DNA from: T3Sed10-241 sp036796255
Lineage (GTDB): Bacteria > Bacteroidota > Bacteroidia > Flavobacteriales_D > Cryomorphaceae
Direction of reading: 5' to 3'
Assembly: GCA_036796255.1 (NCBI GenBank)
Contig: DAIRDH010000057.1
Location: 1 to 20,698 of the forward strand
Length of the DNA stretch: 20,698 nt
Below, piece by piece: positions 13,786 through 20,698 of the stretch; position 1 is the first letter of the stretch; each line of letters starts with the position of its first letter. A program made the translations under genes and the position numbers. The notes under the pieces are model-generated. The model was not told the DNA's origin. It made no database searches and saw only the letters and a list, made by a program, of their open reading frames with translations.

Positions 13786-14079
13786 ACCCAAATGATGTGC
13801 ACTGCAAGTGGTTGCAGGTGGTGGCTCGAAGTATGGTCAGAGGCATGGCCAGCGGCCATTTTTCTTGCAGGGTCACTGTGGTCCATGTAGGAGAATTTTG
13901 GCAGTCGCGATGAGATAGATATCCTTCCGGTAAAAATGGATGCGACGCTGTGAAAAGGCTGAGTGACCATATTTGAGTAGGTTTCGTGGCAGCACCGTTC
14001 ACTGCCATGTGATCTGCTCTTACGCAAATGGGTAGCATCAGTTACCTGCTGCCTGCAGGCCATTAGGCGTCAAATTCAA
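13786..14079. other. Gene-free, hairpin-rich spacer
   Basis: No reading frame here looks real: those present share no family pattern and run into the atpC terminator. The sequence is nevertheless structured: CTGCAA-GTGG-TTGCAG (13802-13817); ATGGCC-AGC-GGCCAT followed by five T (13845-13863); CGTGGCAG and CTGCCATG pairing around a nine-base loop (13985-14009); the palindrome GCCTGCAGGC (14050-14059); and a long-distance 8-bp pair TATGGTCA (13832-13839) with TGACCATA (13964-13971). It may hold a small RNA or a decayed element. No TAnnTTTG box was found on either strand. Confidence 0.4.
13845..13866 (+). terminator. Second terminator-like hairpin downstream of atpC
   Basis: ATGGCC-AGC-GGCCAT is a perfect 6-bp stem followed by TTTTTCTT. 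It lies about 60 bases beyond the main atpDC terminator, with no gene in between. It could be a backup terminator or the 3' end of a small RNA. Confidence 0.4.
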
Positions 14080-14406
14080 TTAAATCAGCTTTTCGTTGTT
14101 GCGGTGCCTGTCGCTGTCGCGTGAGGTCTTCTTTGCAAAGTTGCGCTCTATGGCCTCCTCCAGATTCACACCAGTTTGGTTGGCAAGGCACACCAGTACC
14201 CAAAGAATATCGGCCATTTCATCACCGAGATCCATTCCTTTGTCCGATTCCTTTTCAGACTGCTCCCCGTAGCGCCTTGCCATGATGCGCGCCAATTCTC
14301 CCACCTCTTCCATCAGGATCGCCGTATTGGTGAGTTCATTAAAGTAGCGCACGCCTATGGTTTGAATCCACTCATCAACGCGCTCCTGCAAAATTTTTAT
14401 TTCCAT
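14080..14406 (-). CDS. MazG-like nucleotide pyrophosphohydrolase
   Basis: The product has 108 residues and is all-helical in pattern. It carries the MazG/dUTPase-superfamily metal-binding signature E33-E34-V-G-E37 and G61-D-E63-M-A-D66 (EExxE...ExxD), so it should cleave nucleoside triphosphates to monophosphates and pyrophosphate. It is a single short MazG-like domain rather than the two-domain housekeeping MazG. It lies 81 bases after dtd on the same strand, without a clear promoter in between, so it probably belongs to the rsgA-dtd unit. With dtd it fits a cleaning-up theme (non-canonical nucleotides, mischarged tRNA), though that is inference. The substrate cannot be read from sequence. 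Confidence 0.88.
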   Translation of the reverse strand: MEIKILQERVDEWIQTIGVRYFNELTNTAILMEEVGELARIMARRYGEQSEKESDKGMDLGDEMADILWVLVCLANQTGVNLEEAIERNFAKKTSRDSDRHRNNEKLI

Positions 14407-14487
14407 AAAATGTGGCTCTTATTCGTAAAACAATTCCAAATGAAATTCCGCTAATGTCAAGTTCTAAGGCTGGACCCCCAACCCATT

Positions 14488-14943
14488 CTAAATATCTTTT
14501 TGCCTCGTGTCGAGAATAATCGTTACCGGGCCATCATTGACCATGCTTACTTTCATGTCTTCTCCAAAAATGCCGCTGCGTACCGTTCCATTGATGTCAA
14601 ACTGCATTGCATCGATAAACGCCTCGTAAAGGGGGATCGCATGGTCGGGATGGGCGGCGCGGATGTAGCTGGGACGCGTTCCCTTCTTCGTCTTGGCGTG
14701 GAGGGTAAATTGGCTGATGATCAGCGCCTGCCCTTTCACTTCATTTACCGAAAGGTTCATCAGCCCCTCTTCGTCATTGAAAATGCGGAGCGAAGCAATT
14801 TTCCGCGAAAGCCATTCCACATCTTCCTTTGCATCAACGCTCTCGATACCAATGAGTATTACCAGGCCCCGCTCTATAGTTGCGTGCACTTTGCCCCCTA
14901 TCTGCACTGAGGCTTCTCCTACCCTTTGAATCACAGCTCTCAT
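14488..14943 (-). CDS. dtd: D-aminoacyl-tRNA deacylase
   Basis: The 151-residue homodimeric cytosolic enzyme hydrolyses D-aminoacyl-tRNA (also Gly-tRNAAla in the family), preventing D-residues from entering protein. Hallmarks: MRAVIQRVGEASVQI at the start, SQFTL (77-81), KGTRPSYIRAA (87-97) and NDGPVT (136-141) with the Gly-cisPro pair G138-P139 that reads chirality. Length is standard. Its ATG overlaps the rsgA TGA by four bases (ATGA), so it is translationally coupled to rsgA. Confidence 0.97.
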   Translation of the reverse strand: MRAVIQRVGEASVQIGGKVHATIERGLVILIGIESVDAKEDVEWLSRKIASLRIFNDEEGLMNLSVNEVKGQALIISQFTLHAKTKKGTRPSYIRAAHPDHAIPLYEAFIDAMQFDINGTVRSGIFGEDMKVSMVNDGPVTIILDTRQKDI

Positions 14944-15866
14944 TGGCGGTAATGTTCTTCTTTGTCGTTCAAAATCATGTTCAGGTAGCTCTTGTAGCGC
15001 GTCTCTGCAACGCCACCCTTTTCTACAGCAAGCTTCACTGCGCAGCCGGGCTCATTATGGTGCAGGCAGTTGTAATATTTACACTCCGGCAGCAGGGCCC
15101 TCATTTCCGGAAAGTACCCCGCCAATTCTTCACGCTCGAGATGCACCAGCCCAAAACCACGGATACCCGGAGTGTCAACGATATAGGTATGCTCATCGAG
15201 TCTGTGCATTTCTGCAAAAGTGGTGGTATGCTGACCTGTGCCGTGGGCCGATGATACCTCGCCAATGCGGATGTTCACATCGGGCGCTATAGCATTGATC
15301 AGGCTCGACTTGCCCACGCCCGAGTGTCCGCTGAGCAAGCTCACTTTTCCTCTAAGGATATTGCCTAGTGCTTTCACCCCTTCGCCTGTGGCCACTGAGC
15401 AAAGTGCCGTTGTGTACCCGATATTGGAGTACACCGAAATGAAATCATTGAGTAAGCCACGCTCCTCATCATCGAGCAAATCGATCTTATTAAAAACCAC
15501 AACAACAGGAATATGAAATGCCTCAGCGGCCACGCAGAAGCGGTCAATAAAAACAGGAAAGGTCATTGGGTCGCGCATGGTGGCTACCAAAACGGCTAGG
15601 TCCAGATTGGCCGCAATGATGTGGCTGTCTTTAGAGAGGTTTACCGATCTGCGCACGATGTAATTGTGCCGGGTTTCGATATCCGTGATGGCCCACTCGC
15701 CCTCAGCGCCTTCAATGGTCACCCAATCTCCGACGGCTACCGGATTGGTGGAGCGCTTGCCTGCCTGCCGCAGCTTGCCCCGGGCACGGCACTCCACACG
15801 GGTGCCATCGCCCATCTCAGCGATATACCAGCTGCCTGTACTCTTTATAATGCGAACCCTGTGCAT
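14940..15866 (-). CDS. rsgA: Ribosome small-subunit-dependent GTPase A
   Basis: The 308-residue GTPase acts in late maturation of the 30S subunit. It shows the circularly permuted motif order of the family: an N-terminal OB fold (about 1-75), then G4 NKID (126-129), G1 GHSGVGKS (180-187), the switch region GQHTTT (211-216) and G3 DTPGIRGFG (231-239), and finally a zinc site C262-x4-C267-x-H269-x5-C275. All key residues are present. It is first in the rsgA-dtd-mazG-like series and divergent from gldA. A near-match -7 box (TAACTTCG, complement 15877-15884) lies 11 bases before the ATG, suggesting a very short leader. Confidence 0.97.
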   Translation of the reverse strand: MHRVRIIKSTGSWYIAEMGDGTRVECRARGKLRQAGKRSTNPVAVGDWVTIEGAEGEWAITDIETRHNYIVRRSVNLSKDSHIIAANLDLAVLVATMRDPMTFPVFIDRFCVAAEAFHIPVVVVFNKIDLLDDEERGLLNDFISVYSNIGYTTALCSVATGEGVKALGNILRGKVSLLSGHSGVGKSSLINAIAPDVNIRIGEVSSAHGTGQHTTTFAEMHRLDEHTYIVDTPGIRGFGLVHLEREELAGYFPEMRALLPECKYYNCLHHNEPGCAVKLAVEKGGVAETRYKSYLNMILNDKEEHYRQ

Positions 15867-15938
15867 GACGTGGCTGCGAAGTTAAGAGATTAGGACAGTG
15901 GACAGGTTCAAAAAACCATGCTTCCAAATGCTTTTGTC

Positions 15939-15946
15939 TAAATTTG
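15939..15946 (+). promoter_or_regulatory. -7 box (TAAATTTG) of gldA
   Basis: TAAATTTG fully matches TAnnTTTG and would start transcription about 17 bases before the TTG start codon of gldA. No -33 TTG at the right distance was found. Confidence 0.5.
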
Positions 15947-15968
15947 CATCAAAGCCAAAAAGAATCCC

Positions 15969-16871
15969 TTGTCAATAGAAATAAAGAATGTCACCAAGTA
16001 TTACGGCAGTCAGGCCGCGCTGAACGATGTGAGCTTTTCAGTAAAGCGTGGCGAAGTGGTGGGCTTTCTCGGCCCAAACGGCGCCGGTAAAAGTACCATG
16101 ATGAAGATCATCACCTGCTACCTGCCTCCGAGTGATGGCGATGTAAAAGTGGCTGGCTTCGATATTTACGAAGACAGCCTCAAGTTGCGCCGCCGGGTGG
16201 GATACCTTCCGGAAAATAACCCGCTGTATCCTGAAATGTACATCAAGGAATACCTGCACTTCGTGGCAGGAATATACGGCGTGAAAAACCGCAAAGCCCG
16301 CGTAAGTGACATCATCGAAACCGTAGGCCTCGGTGTTGAAAGCCACAAGCGAATAGGTGCCCTCTCCAAAGGATACCGTCAGCGCGTGGGTCTCGCACAG
16401 GCACTCATTCATGATCCCGAAGTGCTCATACTCGACGAACCCACCACAGGGCTCGACCCCAACCAGCTCGATGACATTCGAAAATTGATTAAGCGCATTG
16501 GCAAGGAGAAAACAGTATTGCTCAGTACCCACATCATGCAGGAAGTTGAAGCCATTTGCAGCAGGGCAATTATCATCAAGCGCGGCGAAATTGTTGCCGA
16601 TAGTCCCGTGAGCACTTTGAAATCTGCCTCAGGCAAAGTCATCTATACCCTGCATGTAGACGGCGAACTGCGTTTAGCAAAGCTTCAGAAATTGAAAGGC
16701 GTTGAAGATGCCAAAGAACTGGCCAGCGGCAAGTTTCGCATCACTGCTGAGCGTGGAGCCAAGCTGGGCCCTGAAATCACAGCACTTGCCGCAGCCGAAG
16801 GTTGTACCATTCAGGAGTTGCGCCACGAGGAGCGCTCACTCGAAGATGTGTTTAAATCACTCACGCGTTAA
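15969..16871 (+). CDS. gldA: GldA-type ABC transporter ATP-binding protein
   Basis: The 300-residue ABC ATPase has Walker A GPNGAGKS (35-42), Q-loop region YLPENNPLYPEM (79-90), signature LSKGYRQRVGLAQAL (132-146), Walker B LILDEPTTGLD (153-163) and switch His in STH (186-188). It matches the GldA subfamily, which with GldF and GldG forms an ABC exporter tied to gliding in Flavobacterium. Its C-terminal extension (about 225-300) is also typical. No gldF or gldG is adjacent, so this gene does not show that the cell glides; GldA homologues occur widely in non-gliding Bacteroidota. The start is a TTG; the frame has no suitable ATG near it and the homology begins at SIEIKNVTKYYG. Confidence 0.85.
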   Translation: MSIEIKNVTKYYGSQAALNDVSFSVKRGEVVGFLGPNGAGKSTMMKIITCYLPPSDGDVKVAGFDIYEDSLKLRRRVGYLPENNPLYPEMYIKEYLHFVAGIYGVKNRKARVSDIIETVGLGVESHKRIGALSKGYRQRVGLAQALIHDPEVLILDEPTTGLDPNQLDDIRKLIKRIGKEKTVLLSTHIMQEVEAICSRAIIIKRGEIVADSPVSTLKSASGKVIYTLHVDGELRLAKLQKLKGVEDAKELASGKFRITAERGAKLGPEITALAAAEGCTIQELRHEERSLEDVFKSLTR

Positions 16872-16899
16872 GAAAAACGATGGCGCGAAGTATTTTTTC

Positions 16900-16907
16900 T
16901 ATTTTTG
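16900..16907 (+). promoter_or_regulatory. -7 box (TATTTTTG) of metK inside a large inverted repeat
   Basis: TATTTTTG matches TAnnTTTG. It lies in the 21-base interval between ATGGCGCG (16880-16887) and its exact reverse complement CGCGCCAT (16909-16916). Transcription would start near 16912, just before the riboswitch-like leader. No TTG at -33 was seen. Confidence 0.5.
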
Positions 16908-16915
16908 CCGCGCCA

Positions 16916-16978
16916 TTGTGGAGTGATTTGGCCTATTGCAACCACATTAAAAAACGCTAAAAACGCAAGATCACTCCC
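16916..16978 (+). ncRNA. SAM-II-like (SAM-alpha) riboswitch in the metK leader
   Basis: The leader shows the SAM-II core in order: P1 strand TGTGG (16917-16921), GATTTG (16925-16930), TTGCA (16936-16940), P1 strand CCACA (16942-16946), the A-rich joiner TTAAAAAA, and CGCTAAA (16955-16961). In the known structure the GC of TTGCA pairs with the GC of GCTAAA to form the pseudoknot, and this is possible here; the second pseudoknot segment is only two base pairs (GC at 16931-16932 with GC at 16965-16966). An extra AG lies between P1 and TGATTTG relative to the consensus as I recall it. Immediately after, ATCACTCC (16970-16977) is the exact complement of GGAGTGAT (16920-16927). The downstream gene, SAM synthetase, fits the ligand. 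Confidence 0.65.
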
Positions 16979-17021
16979 TCCTTTGGCGCCTTTACTTAAG
17001 CCCGAAAAACAACAACAATCC

Positions 17022-18320
17022 ATGTCATACGCCTTTACTTCTGAATCAGTATCAGAAGGACACCCAGACAAAGTTTCAGACCAGATTTCAGACGCGATTC
17101 TGGACAATTTTCTCGCCTTCGATCCGCACGCCAAAGTAGCTTGCGAAACACTCGTAACCACTGGCCAAGTGGTACTCGCTGGCGAAATAAAATCAAGCAC
17201 TTACGTAGATGTTCAGCAGGTTGCGCGCGACGTGATCAACCGCATTGGCTACACCCAGGGCGCCTACATGTTTGAAGGCAACTCATGCGGTGTTTTGAGC
17301 GCATTGCACGAGCAAAGTGCCGACATCAACCGCGGTGTAGACCGCGGTAAGCCCGAAGAGCAGGGTGCAGGCGACCAGGGAATGATGTTTGGTTATGCCA
17401 CCAATGAGACTGAAAATTTCATGCCTCTGGCACTCGACCTCTCGCACCGCATATTGCGTGAACTTGCAGCCCTGCGCAGGGAGAAAAACGAAATTAAATA
17501 TTTGCGCCCCGACTCTAAGGCGCAGGTTACCATTGAGTACTCTGAAAACCATGTGCCCACACGCATTCACACAATTGTGGTGAGCACGCAGCACGATGAA
17601 TTCATCATGCCGGTATCAGAAGATCCCGAAAATGTTCAGCGCGCTGAGCGCGAAATGTGCGATCAAATTGCACACGATATCAGGAAAGTTCTCATCCCCA
17701 GATTGAAGAGCCAGCTATCGCCTAAAATTCAGGGATTGTTTGATGACAATATTATTTACCACATCAATCCCACTGGCAAGTTTGTAATTGGTGGCCCGCA
17801 CGGAGATACCGGACTTACTGGCCGCAAGATCATCGTAGATACTTACGGTGGCAAGGGTGCACATGGTGGAGGCGCTTTTTCCGGAAAGGATCCCAGCAAG
17901 GTAGACCGCTCAGCGGCTTACGCAGCAAGGCATATTGCTAAAAACCTCGTGGCAGCTGGTGTTGCCGATCAAATATTAGTCCAGGTAAGCTACGCCATTG
18001 GCGTGGTGGAGCCCATGGGTGTATTCGTGGATACTTACAATACGGCCAAAGTTCACATGAACGACAGCGAAATCGCTGAAAAAGTGAAAGGGCTGTTTGA
18101 CTTGCGACCCGGGATGATCGAGAAAAACCTGAAGCTGCGTAACCCAATGTATTTGGAAACTGCCGCCTATGGCCATATGGGTAGAAAAGCAGAAACGGTG
18201 TCTAAAACCTTCACCCGCAACAATGGCAATGGTCAGGAGAAGAAAATCATTGAAGTAGAACTCTTCACATGGGAAAAGCTCGACCGCGTTGACGATATCA
18301 AAAAAGCTTTTGGATTGTAA
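17022..18320 (+). CDS. metK: S-adenosylmethionine synthase
   Basis: The product has 432 residues from the ATG at 17022. It makes SAM from methionine and ATP. Family signatures: GHPDK (13-17), GAGDQGMMFGYA (115-126), GGPHGDTGLTGRKI (257-270) and the phosphate-binding GGGAFSGKDPSKVDRS (282-297). It is longer than the 384-residue E. coli enzyme, with additional residues around EIKYLRPDSK and after NVQRAERE, as in Bacteroidota MetK. An upstream in-frame start (16905) would translate the riboswitch-like leader and is rejected. The 5' leader of about 110 bases carries the SAM-II-like element, implying feedback by its own product. A strong terminator shared with der follows. Confidence 0.98.
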   Translation: MSYAFTSESVSEGHPDKVSDQISDAILDNFLAFDPHAKVACETLVTTGQVVLAGEIKSSTYVDVQQVARDVINRIGYTQGAYMFEGNSCGVLSALHEQSADINRGVDRGKPEEQGAGDQGMMFGYATNETENFMPLALDLSHRILRELAALRREKNEIKYLRPDSKAQVTIEYSENHVPTRIHTIVVSTQHDEFIMPVSEDPENVQRAEREMCDQIAHDIRKVLIPRLKSQLSPKIQGLFDDNIIYHINPTGKFVIGGPHGDTGLTGRKIIVDTYGGKGAHGGGAFSGKDPSKVDRSAAYAARHIAKNLVAAGVADQILVQVSYAIGVVEPMGVFVDTYNTAKVHMNDSEIAEKVKGLFDLRPGMIEKNLKLRNPMYLETAAYGHMGRKAETVSKTFTRNNGNGQEKKIIEVELFTWEKLDRVDDIKKAFGL

Positions 18321-18353
18321 TCTCCAATTGAAGAAGTAACCTCATTAGGGAAC

Positions 18354-18386
18354 AAAAAAAAACCGGCCATTGAGCCGGTTTTTTTT
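18354..18386. terminator. Bidirectional terminator between metK and der
   Basis: A run of nine A (18354-18362) leads into AACCGGC (18361-18367), loop CATTGA, GCCGGTT (18374-18380) and TTTTTT (18381-18386). It is perfect in both directions. The der stop codon (complement 18385-18387) overlaps the end of the T-run. Confidence 0.93.
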
Positions 18387-19689
18387 ATTTCTGCCTGAAG
18401 AATATCAGTACAGGAATTCCTGTAAGGTCGAAATGTTCGCGCAGCCTGTTTTCGATAAACCGCTTATAGGGATCTTTCACATACTGTGGTAAATTGCAGT
18501 AAAAGGCAAATGCAGTTTTGCGCGTGGGGAGCTGCATGATAAACTTAATGCGGACCGACTTCCCCTTGTATTGTGGAGGCGGATTGGCATCAAGTATAGG
18601 CAGCATTACGTCATTGAGCTTGGAGGTGGGAATGCGCTTGCTGAGGTTCTCATACACGTTCACAGCGGTCTCAATCGCCTTGTGGATGCGCTGCTTGGTA
18701 ATCGTAGAGGTGAAAATAATGGGCACATCTGTAAAAGGCGCAATGCGTTCCCTTATGGTATCCTCAAATTCCTTCATGGTGTTGCTCTCCTTTTCAATGG
18801 TATCCCATTTGTTCACCAGAAGTACTACACCTTTGCCATTTTTCACAATGGTGTAAAAAATGTTGAGGTCTTGCTTTTGAACGCCCTCGGTGGCATCGAT
18901 CAGTTGTATACACACATCGCTCTCTTCAATACTGCGGATGGAACGCAGCACCGAGTAAAACTCGATATCCTCATGTACCTTGCTTCGCTTACGGATACCA
19001 GCGGTATCAACAAGAAAAAAGTCAAATCCAAATGAAGAATAACGTGTGAGCAATGCATCGCGTGTGGTTCCGGCCTGGTCGGTTACGATATTGCGCTCTT
19101 CATTAAGCAGGGCGTTGATAAATGATGACTTGCCCACATTGGGTTTACCCACCACTGAAAATCGTGGGATCTCGATGTCAGGTTCATTTTCCTTTGTGGG
19201 AAAAGTGGCAACAAGCGCGTCGAGCATTTCACCTGTTCCACCGCCATTGGAAGAAGAGATGCAATATACCTCACCAAGTCCGAAGCTGTAAAACTCGCTC
19301 GCCTGAAAAATTCGGTCATTGGTATCTACCTTATTTGCGACAACAAGCACTGGCTTGTCAGACTTACGCAAAAAAGATGCGACTGCCTCATCATGGTCTG
19401 TAATACCGGTAGTCACATCTAGCAGAAAGATTATGGAGGTACACTCTTCAATGGCAAGCATCACTTGCTTTTTGATTTCCTCTTCAAAAATGTCTTCACT
19501 GTTGATGGTATAGCCGCCGGTGTCGATCACTGAATATTCGTGACCCGTCCATTCAGCTTTGCCATAATGACGGTCGCGCGTTACGCCACTCATCTCATTT
19601 ACAATGGCATCACGTTTTTCCGTAAGGCGGTTAAAAAGGGTGGATTTGCCCACATTGGGGCGTCCCACGATTGCAACGATATTGGCCAT
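18385..19689 (-). CDS. der: Ribosome biogenesis GTPase Der (EngA)
   Basis: The 434-residue product has two tandem GTPase domains and a C-terminal KH-like domain, the unique architecture of Der, which is needed for 50S assembly. Domain 1: GRPNVGKS (9-16), DTGG (56-59), NKVD (119-122). Domain 2: GKPNVGKS (181-188), a DTAGIRKRS switch and NKWD. The KH-like end includes NPPPQYKGKSVRIKFIMQ and IFFRQK at the terminus. It starts two bases after the era stop codon, so era-der form an operon. Its stop codon lies within the shared terminator. Confidence 0.98.
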   Translation of the reverse strand: MANIVAIVGRPNVGKSTLFNRLTEKRDAIVNEMSGVTRDRHYGKAEWTGHEYSVIDTGGYTINSEDIFEEEIKKQVMLAIEECTSIIFLLDVTTGITDHDEAVASFLRKSDKPVLVVANKVDTNDRIFQASEFYSFGLGEVYCISSSNGGGTGEMLDALVATFPTKENEPDIEIPRFSVVGKPNVGKSSFINALLNEERNIVTDQAGTTRDALLTRYSSFGFDFFLVDTAGIRKRSKVHEDIEFYSVLRSIRSIEESDVCIQLIDATEGVQKQDLNIFYTIVKNGKGVVLLVNKWDTIEKESNTMKEFEDTIRERIAPFTDVPIIFTSTITKQRIHKAIETAVNVYENLSKRIPTSKLNDVMLPILDANPPPQYKGKSVRIKFIMQLPTRKTAFAFYCNLPQYVKDPYKRFIENRLREHFDLTGIPVLIFFRQK

Positions 19690-19691
19690 AA

Positions 19692-20573
19692 CTATTTTTT
19701 GTATCCGAATGCTTTGAGTCGGTTCTCTTTGCGGCGCCAGTCTTCATCCACTTTTACGTAAAGTTCAAGAAAGACTTTGGAACCTATAAATTTTTCGAGC
19801 AGTAGCCGGGATTCTGTACCGACAATTTTCAATTTTTCGCCTTTGTGCCCTATGAGAATCCCTTTTTGGGTTTTGCGCTCCACATAAATGACGGCGGCAA
19901 TACGCACAAGTTTCTCTTCCTCTTTATATGATTCCACCTCAACCTCAACTGCATAAGGCACTTCCTTTTGGTAATTTTCCAAAATACGCTCCCGGATTAT
20001 TTCACTCACAAAGAAGCGCATCGGGCGATCGGTGAGCTCATCTTTTGGATAGTAAGGCGGCGATTCGGGAAGCAAGGCTTCGACGCGCTCCTTGACAGCA
20101 TCTACACCAAATTCATGAAGCGCCGAGATGGGGATGATTTCAGCTTTGGGAAATAACTCCTGCAACTGCGCAACCTGTACTTCCATTTTCGACTGATCGC
20201 TCAGGTCAATTTTGTTGAGCACCACAATAAGCGGAATTTCCATTTTGGCAATGCCTTCTTCAAATCCAAAAAATTCGAACTTCTCCTCGTTGGCGTCAGC
20301 CATCAACAACATGACGTCGGCATCCTTCAAAGCCTCCTTCACAAACGACATCATACTGGCTTGCAAAGCGTATTTTGGCTCCAACATGCCGGGAGTATCG
20401 CTATAAACGATTTGAACATCGTCGGTATTGACGATGCCAAGTATGCGGTGACGGGTGGTTTGAGCCTTGGGCGTAATGATTGAAAGTCGCTCACCCACAA
20501 GCAGATTCATCAACGTGGACTTCCCAACATTGGGCCTGCCGATGATATTTACGAAACCTGCTTTGTGAGACAT
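19692..20573 (-). CDS. era: GTPase Era
   Basis: The product has 293 residues from the ATG at 20573 (MSHKAGFVNIIGRPNVGKS); a TTG eight codons upstream is less likely because conserved sequence begins at KAGFVN. Era binds the 3' end of 16S rRNA and acts in 30S assembly. Seen: G1 GRPNVGKS (12-19), G2 region KAQTTRHRILGI, G3 DTPGML, G4 NKID, and a C-terminal KH domain with GILIGHKGEKLK. It is upstream of der by two bases. Its promoter should lie in 20574-20620, where a TAnnnTTTG-like sequence on the minus strand overlaps the tRNA promoter; this is not clear enough to call. Confidence 0.97.
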   Translation of the reverse strand: MSHKAGFVNIIGRPNVGKSTLMNLLVGERLSIITPKAQTTRHRILGIVNTDDVQIVYSDTPGMLEPKYALQASMMSFVKEALKDADVMLLMADANEEKFEFFGFEEGIAKMEIPLIVVLNKIDLSDQSKMEVQVAQLQELFPKAEIIPISALHEFGVDAVKERVEALLPESPPYYPKDELTDRPMRFFVSEIIRERILENYQKEVPYAVEVEVESYKEEEKLVRIAAVIYVERKTQKGILIGHKGEKLKIVGTESRLLLEKFIGSKVFLELYVKVDEDWRRKENRLKAFGYKK

Positions 20574-20586
20574 TTTAAGAAAGTAT

Positions 20587-20617
20587 TTTGCAGTCAAAGA
20601 AACAAAATATATATTTG
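20587..20617 (+). promoter_or_regulatory. Promoter (TTTG-N19-TATATTTG) for the tRNA at the right edge
   Basis: TTTG at 20587-20590 and TATATTTG at 20610-20617, 19 bases apart, are a complete Bacteroidota promoter. It would start transcription near 20622, about 50 bases before the tRNA. Confidence 0.72.
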
Positions 20618-20672
20618 CACTCCCAATTTGAAAGCTGTTAAGCGAAACAGGCTTTTAAATGTAGAAAAACAT

Positions 20673-20698
20673 TGCGGGGTGGAGCAGTTGGTAGCTCG
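20673..20698 (+). tRNA. tRNA, probably initiator tRNA-Met (5' part, cut by the window edge)
   Basis: The last 26 bases fit the 5' part of a tRNA: acceptor strand TGCGGGG, T8-G9, D-stem GAGC, D-loop AGTTGGTA, D-stem GCTC and base 26 G. The block GCGGGGTGGAGCAG...GGTAGCTCG is the same as in bacterial initiator tRNA-Met, which is the basis for the identity. The anticodon lies outside the window, so identity is inferred. Confidence 0.8.

Noticed and set aside
13698..13913. Plus-strand frame overlapping the atpC end and terminator
   Set aside because: It starts inside atpC and crosses the terminator stem, so it is a chance frame.
13737..14063. Open frame of 108 codons on the minus strand after atpC
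   Set aside because: It reads through the strong atpDC terminator hairpin, has an atypical composition rich in His, Ser and Arg, and no recognisable domain.
16905..17021. N-terminal extension of metK
   Set aside because: The added residues have no similarity to the family, and the region holds the -7 box and SAM-II-like leader; MSYAFTSESVSEGHPDK is the normal start.
1..20698. CRISPR arrays, insertion sequences, phage genes or toxin-antitoxin pairs
   Set aside because: I saw no regularly spaced repeats, transposase motifs or inverted-repeat-bounded blocks; the MazG-like gene is a nucleotide hydrolase and has no toxin partner next to it.

Overview
The window looks like a chromosomal segment from a member of the Bacteroidota, probably near Flavobacteriales. 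The evidence is two TonB-dependent receptors with N-terminal carboxypeptidase-regulatory-like domains, a GldA-type ABC ATPase, a bacterial GGGP-synthase homologue, a short ATP synthase epsilon subunit and many copies of the Bacteroidota -7 promoter box TAnnTTTG close to starts. It is dense core genome. I saw no mobile element, CRISPR array or phage gene.

Layout. 1-824: N-terminus of a TonB-dependent receptor running off the left edge. 825-1911: a spacer, a small lysine-rich secreted protein and a divergent Rieske-like lipoprotein. 1965-3281: adenosylhomocysteinase. 3382-5385: phosphopantetheinyl transferase, GGGP-synthase homologue and a divergent ThiE-like protein. 5404-8935: a thiamine-linked unit on the minus strand (promoter, TPP riboswitch, TonB receptor, ThiY/NMT1-like lipoprotein). 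8964-11863: a second minus-strand unit in which ribF leads a leucine-rich-repeat protein, a YkoF-like thiamine-binding protein, a PnuC-family transporter and a NadR-like P-loop kinase. 11886-13785: promoter, atpD, atpC and terminator. 13786-14079: gene-free but hairpin-rich. 14080-15866: rsgA, dtd and a MazG-like gene. 15939-18386: gldA, then metK with a SAM-II-like leader. 18385-20573: era and der. The right edge cuts a tRNA, probably initiator tRNA-Met.

How the genes fit together. The central theme is vitamin B1 salvage. One unit, controlled by a TPP riboswitch, supplies an outer-membrane receptor and a pyrimidine/thiamine-binding lipoprotein. The adjacent unit, with no visible riboswitch, supplies a thiamine-binding domain protein, an inner-membrane transporter and a candidate kinase, all behind the FAD synthase gene. 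A second theme is the methyl cycle: metK makes S-adenosylmethionine and probably senses it through its leader, and ahcY removes S-adenosylhomocysteine. Three ribosome-assembly GTPases (RsgA, Der, Era) and the F1 beta/epsilon pair complete the housekeeping content.

Most interesting points: the SAM-II-like metK leader with a competing 8-bp helix; the two-unit thiamine salvage locus with an unassigned kinase and an embedded LRR protein; a ThiE-like protein lacking the usual metal ligands and translationally coupled to the GGGP-synthase homologue; a Rieske-like lipoprotein without histidine ligands; and the hairpin-rich 290-bp spacer after atpC.
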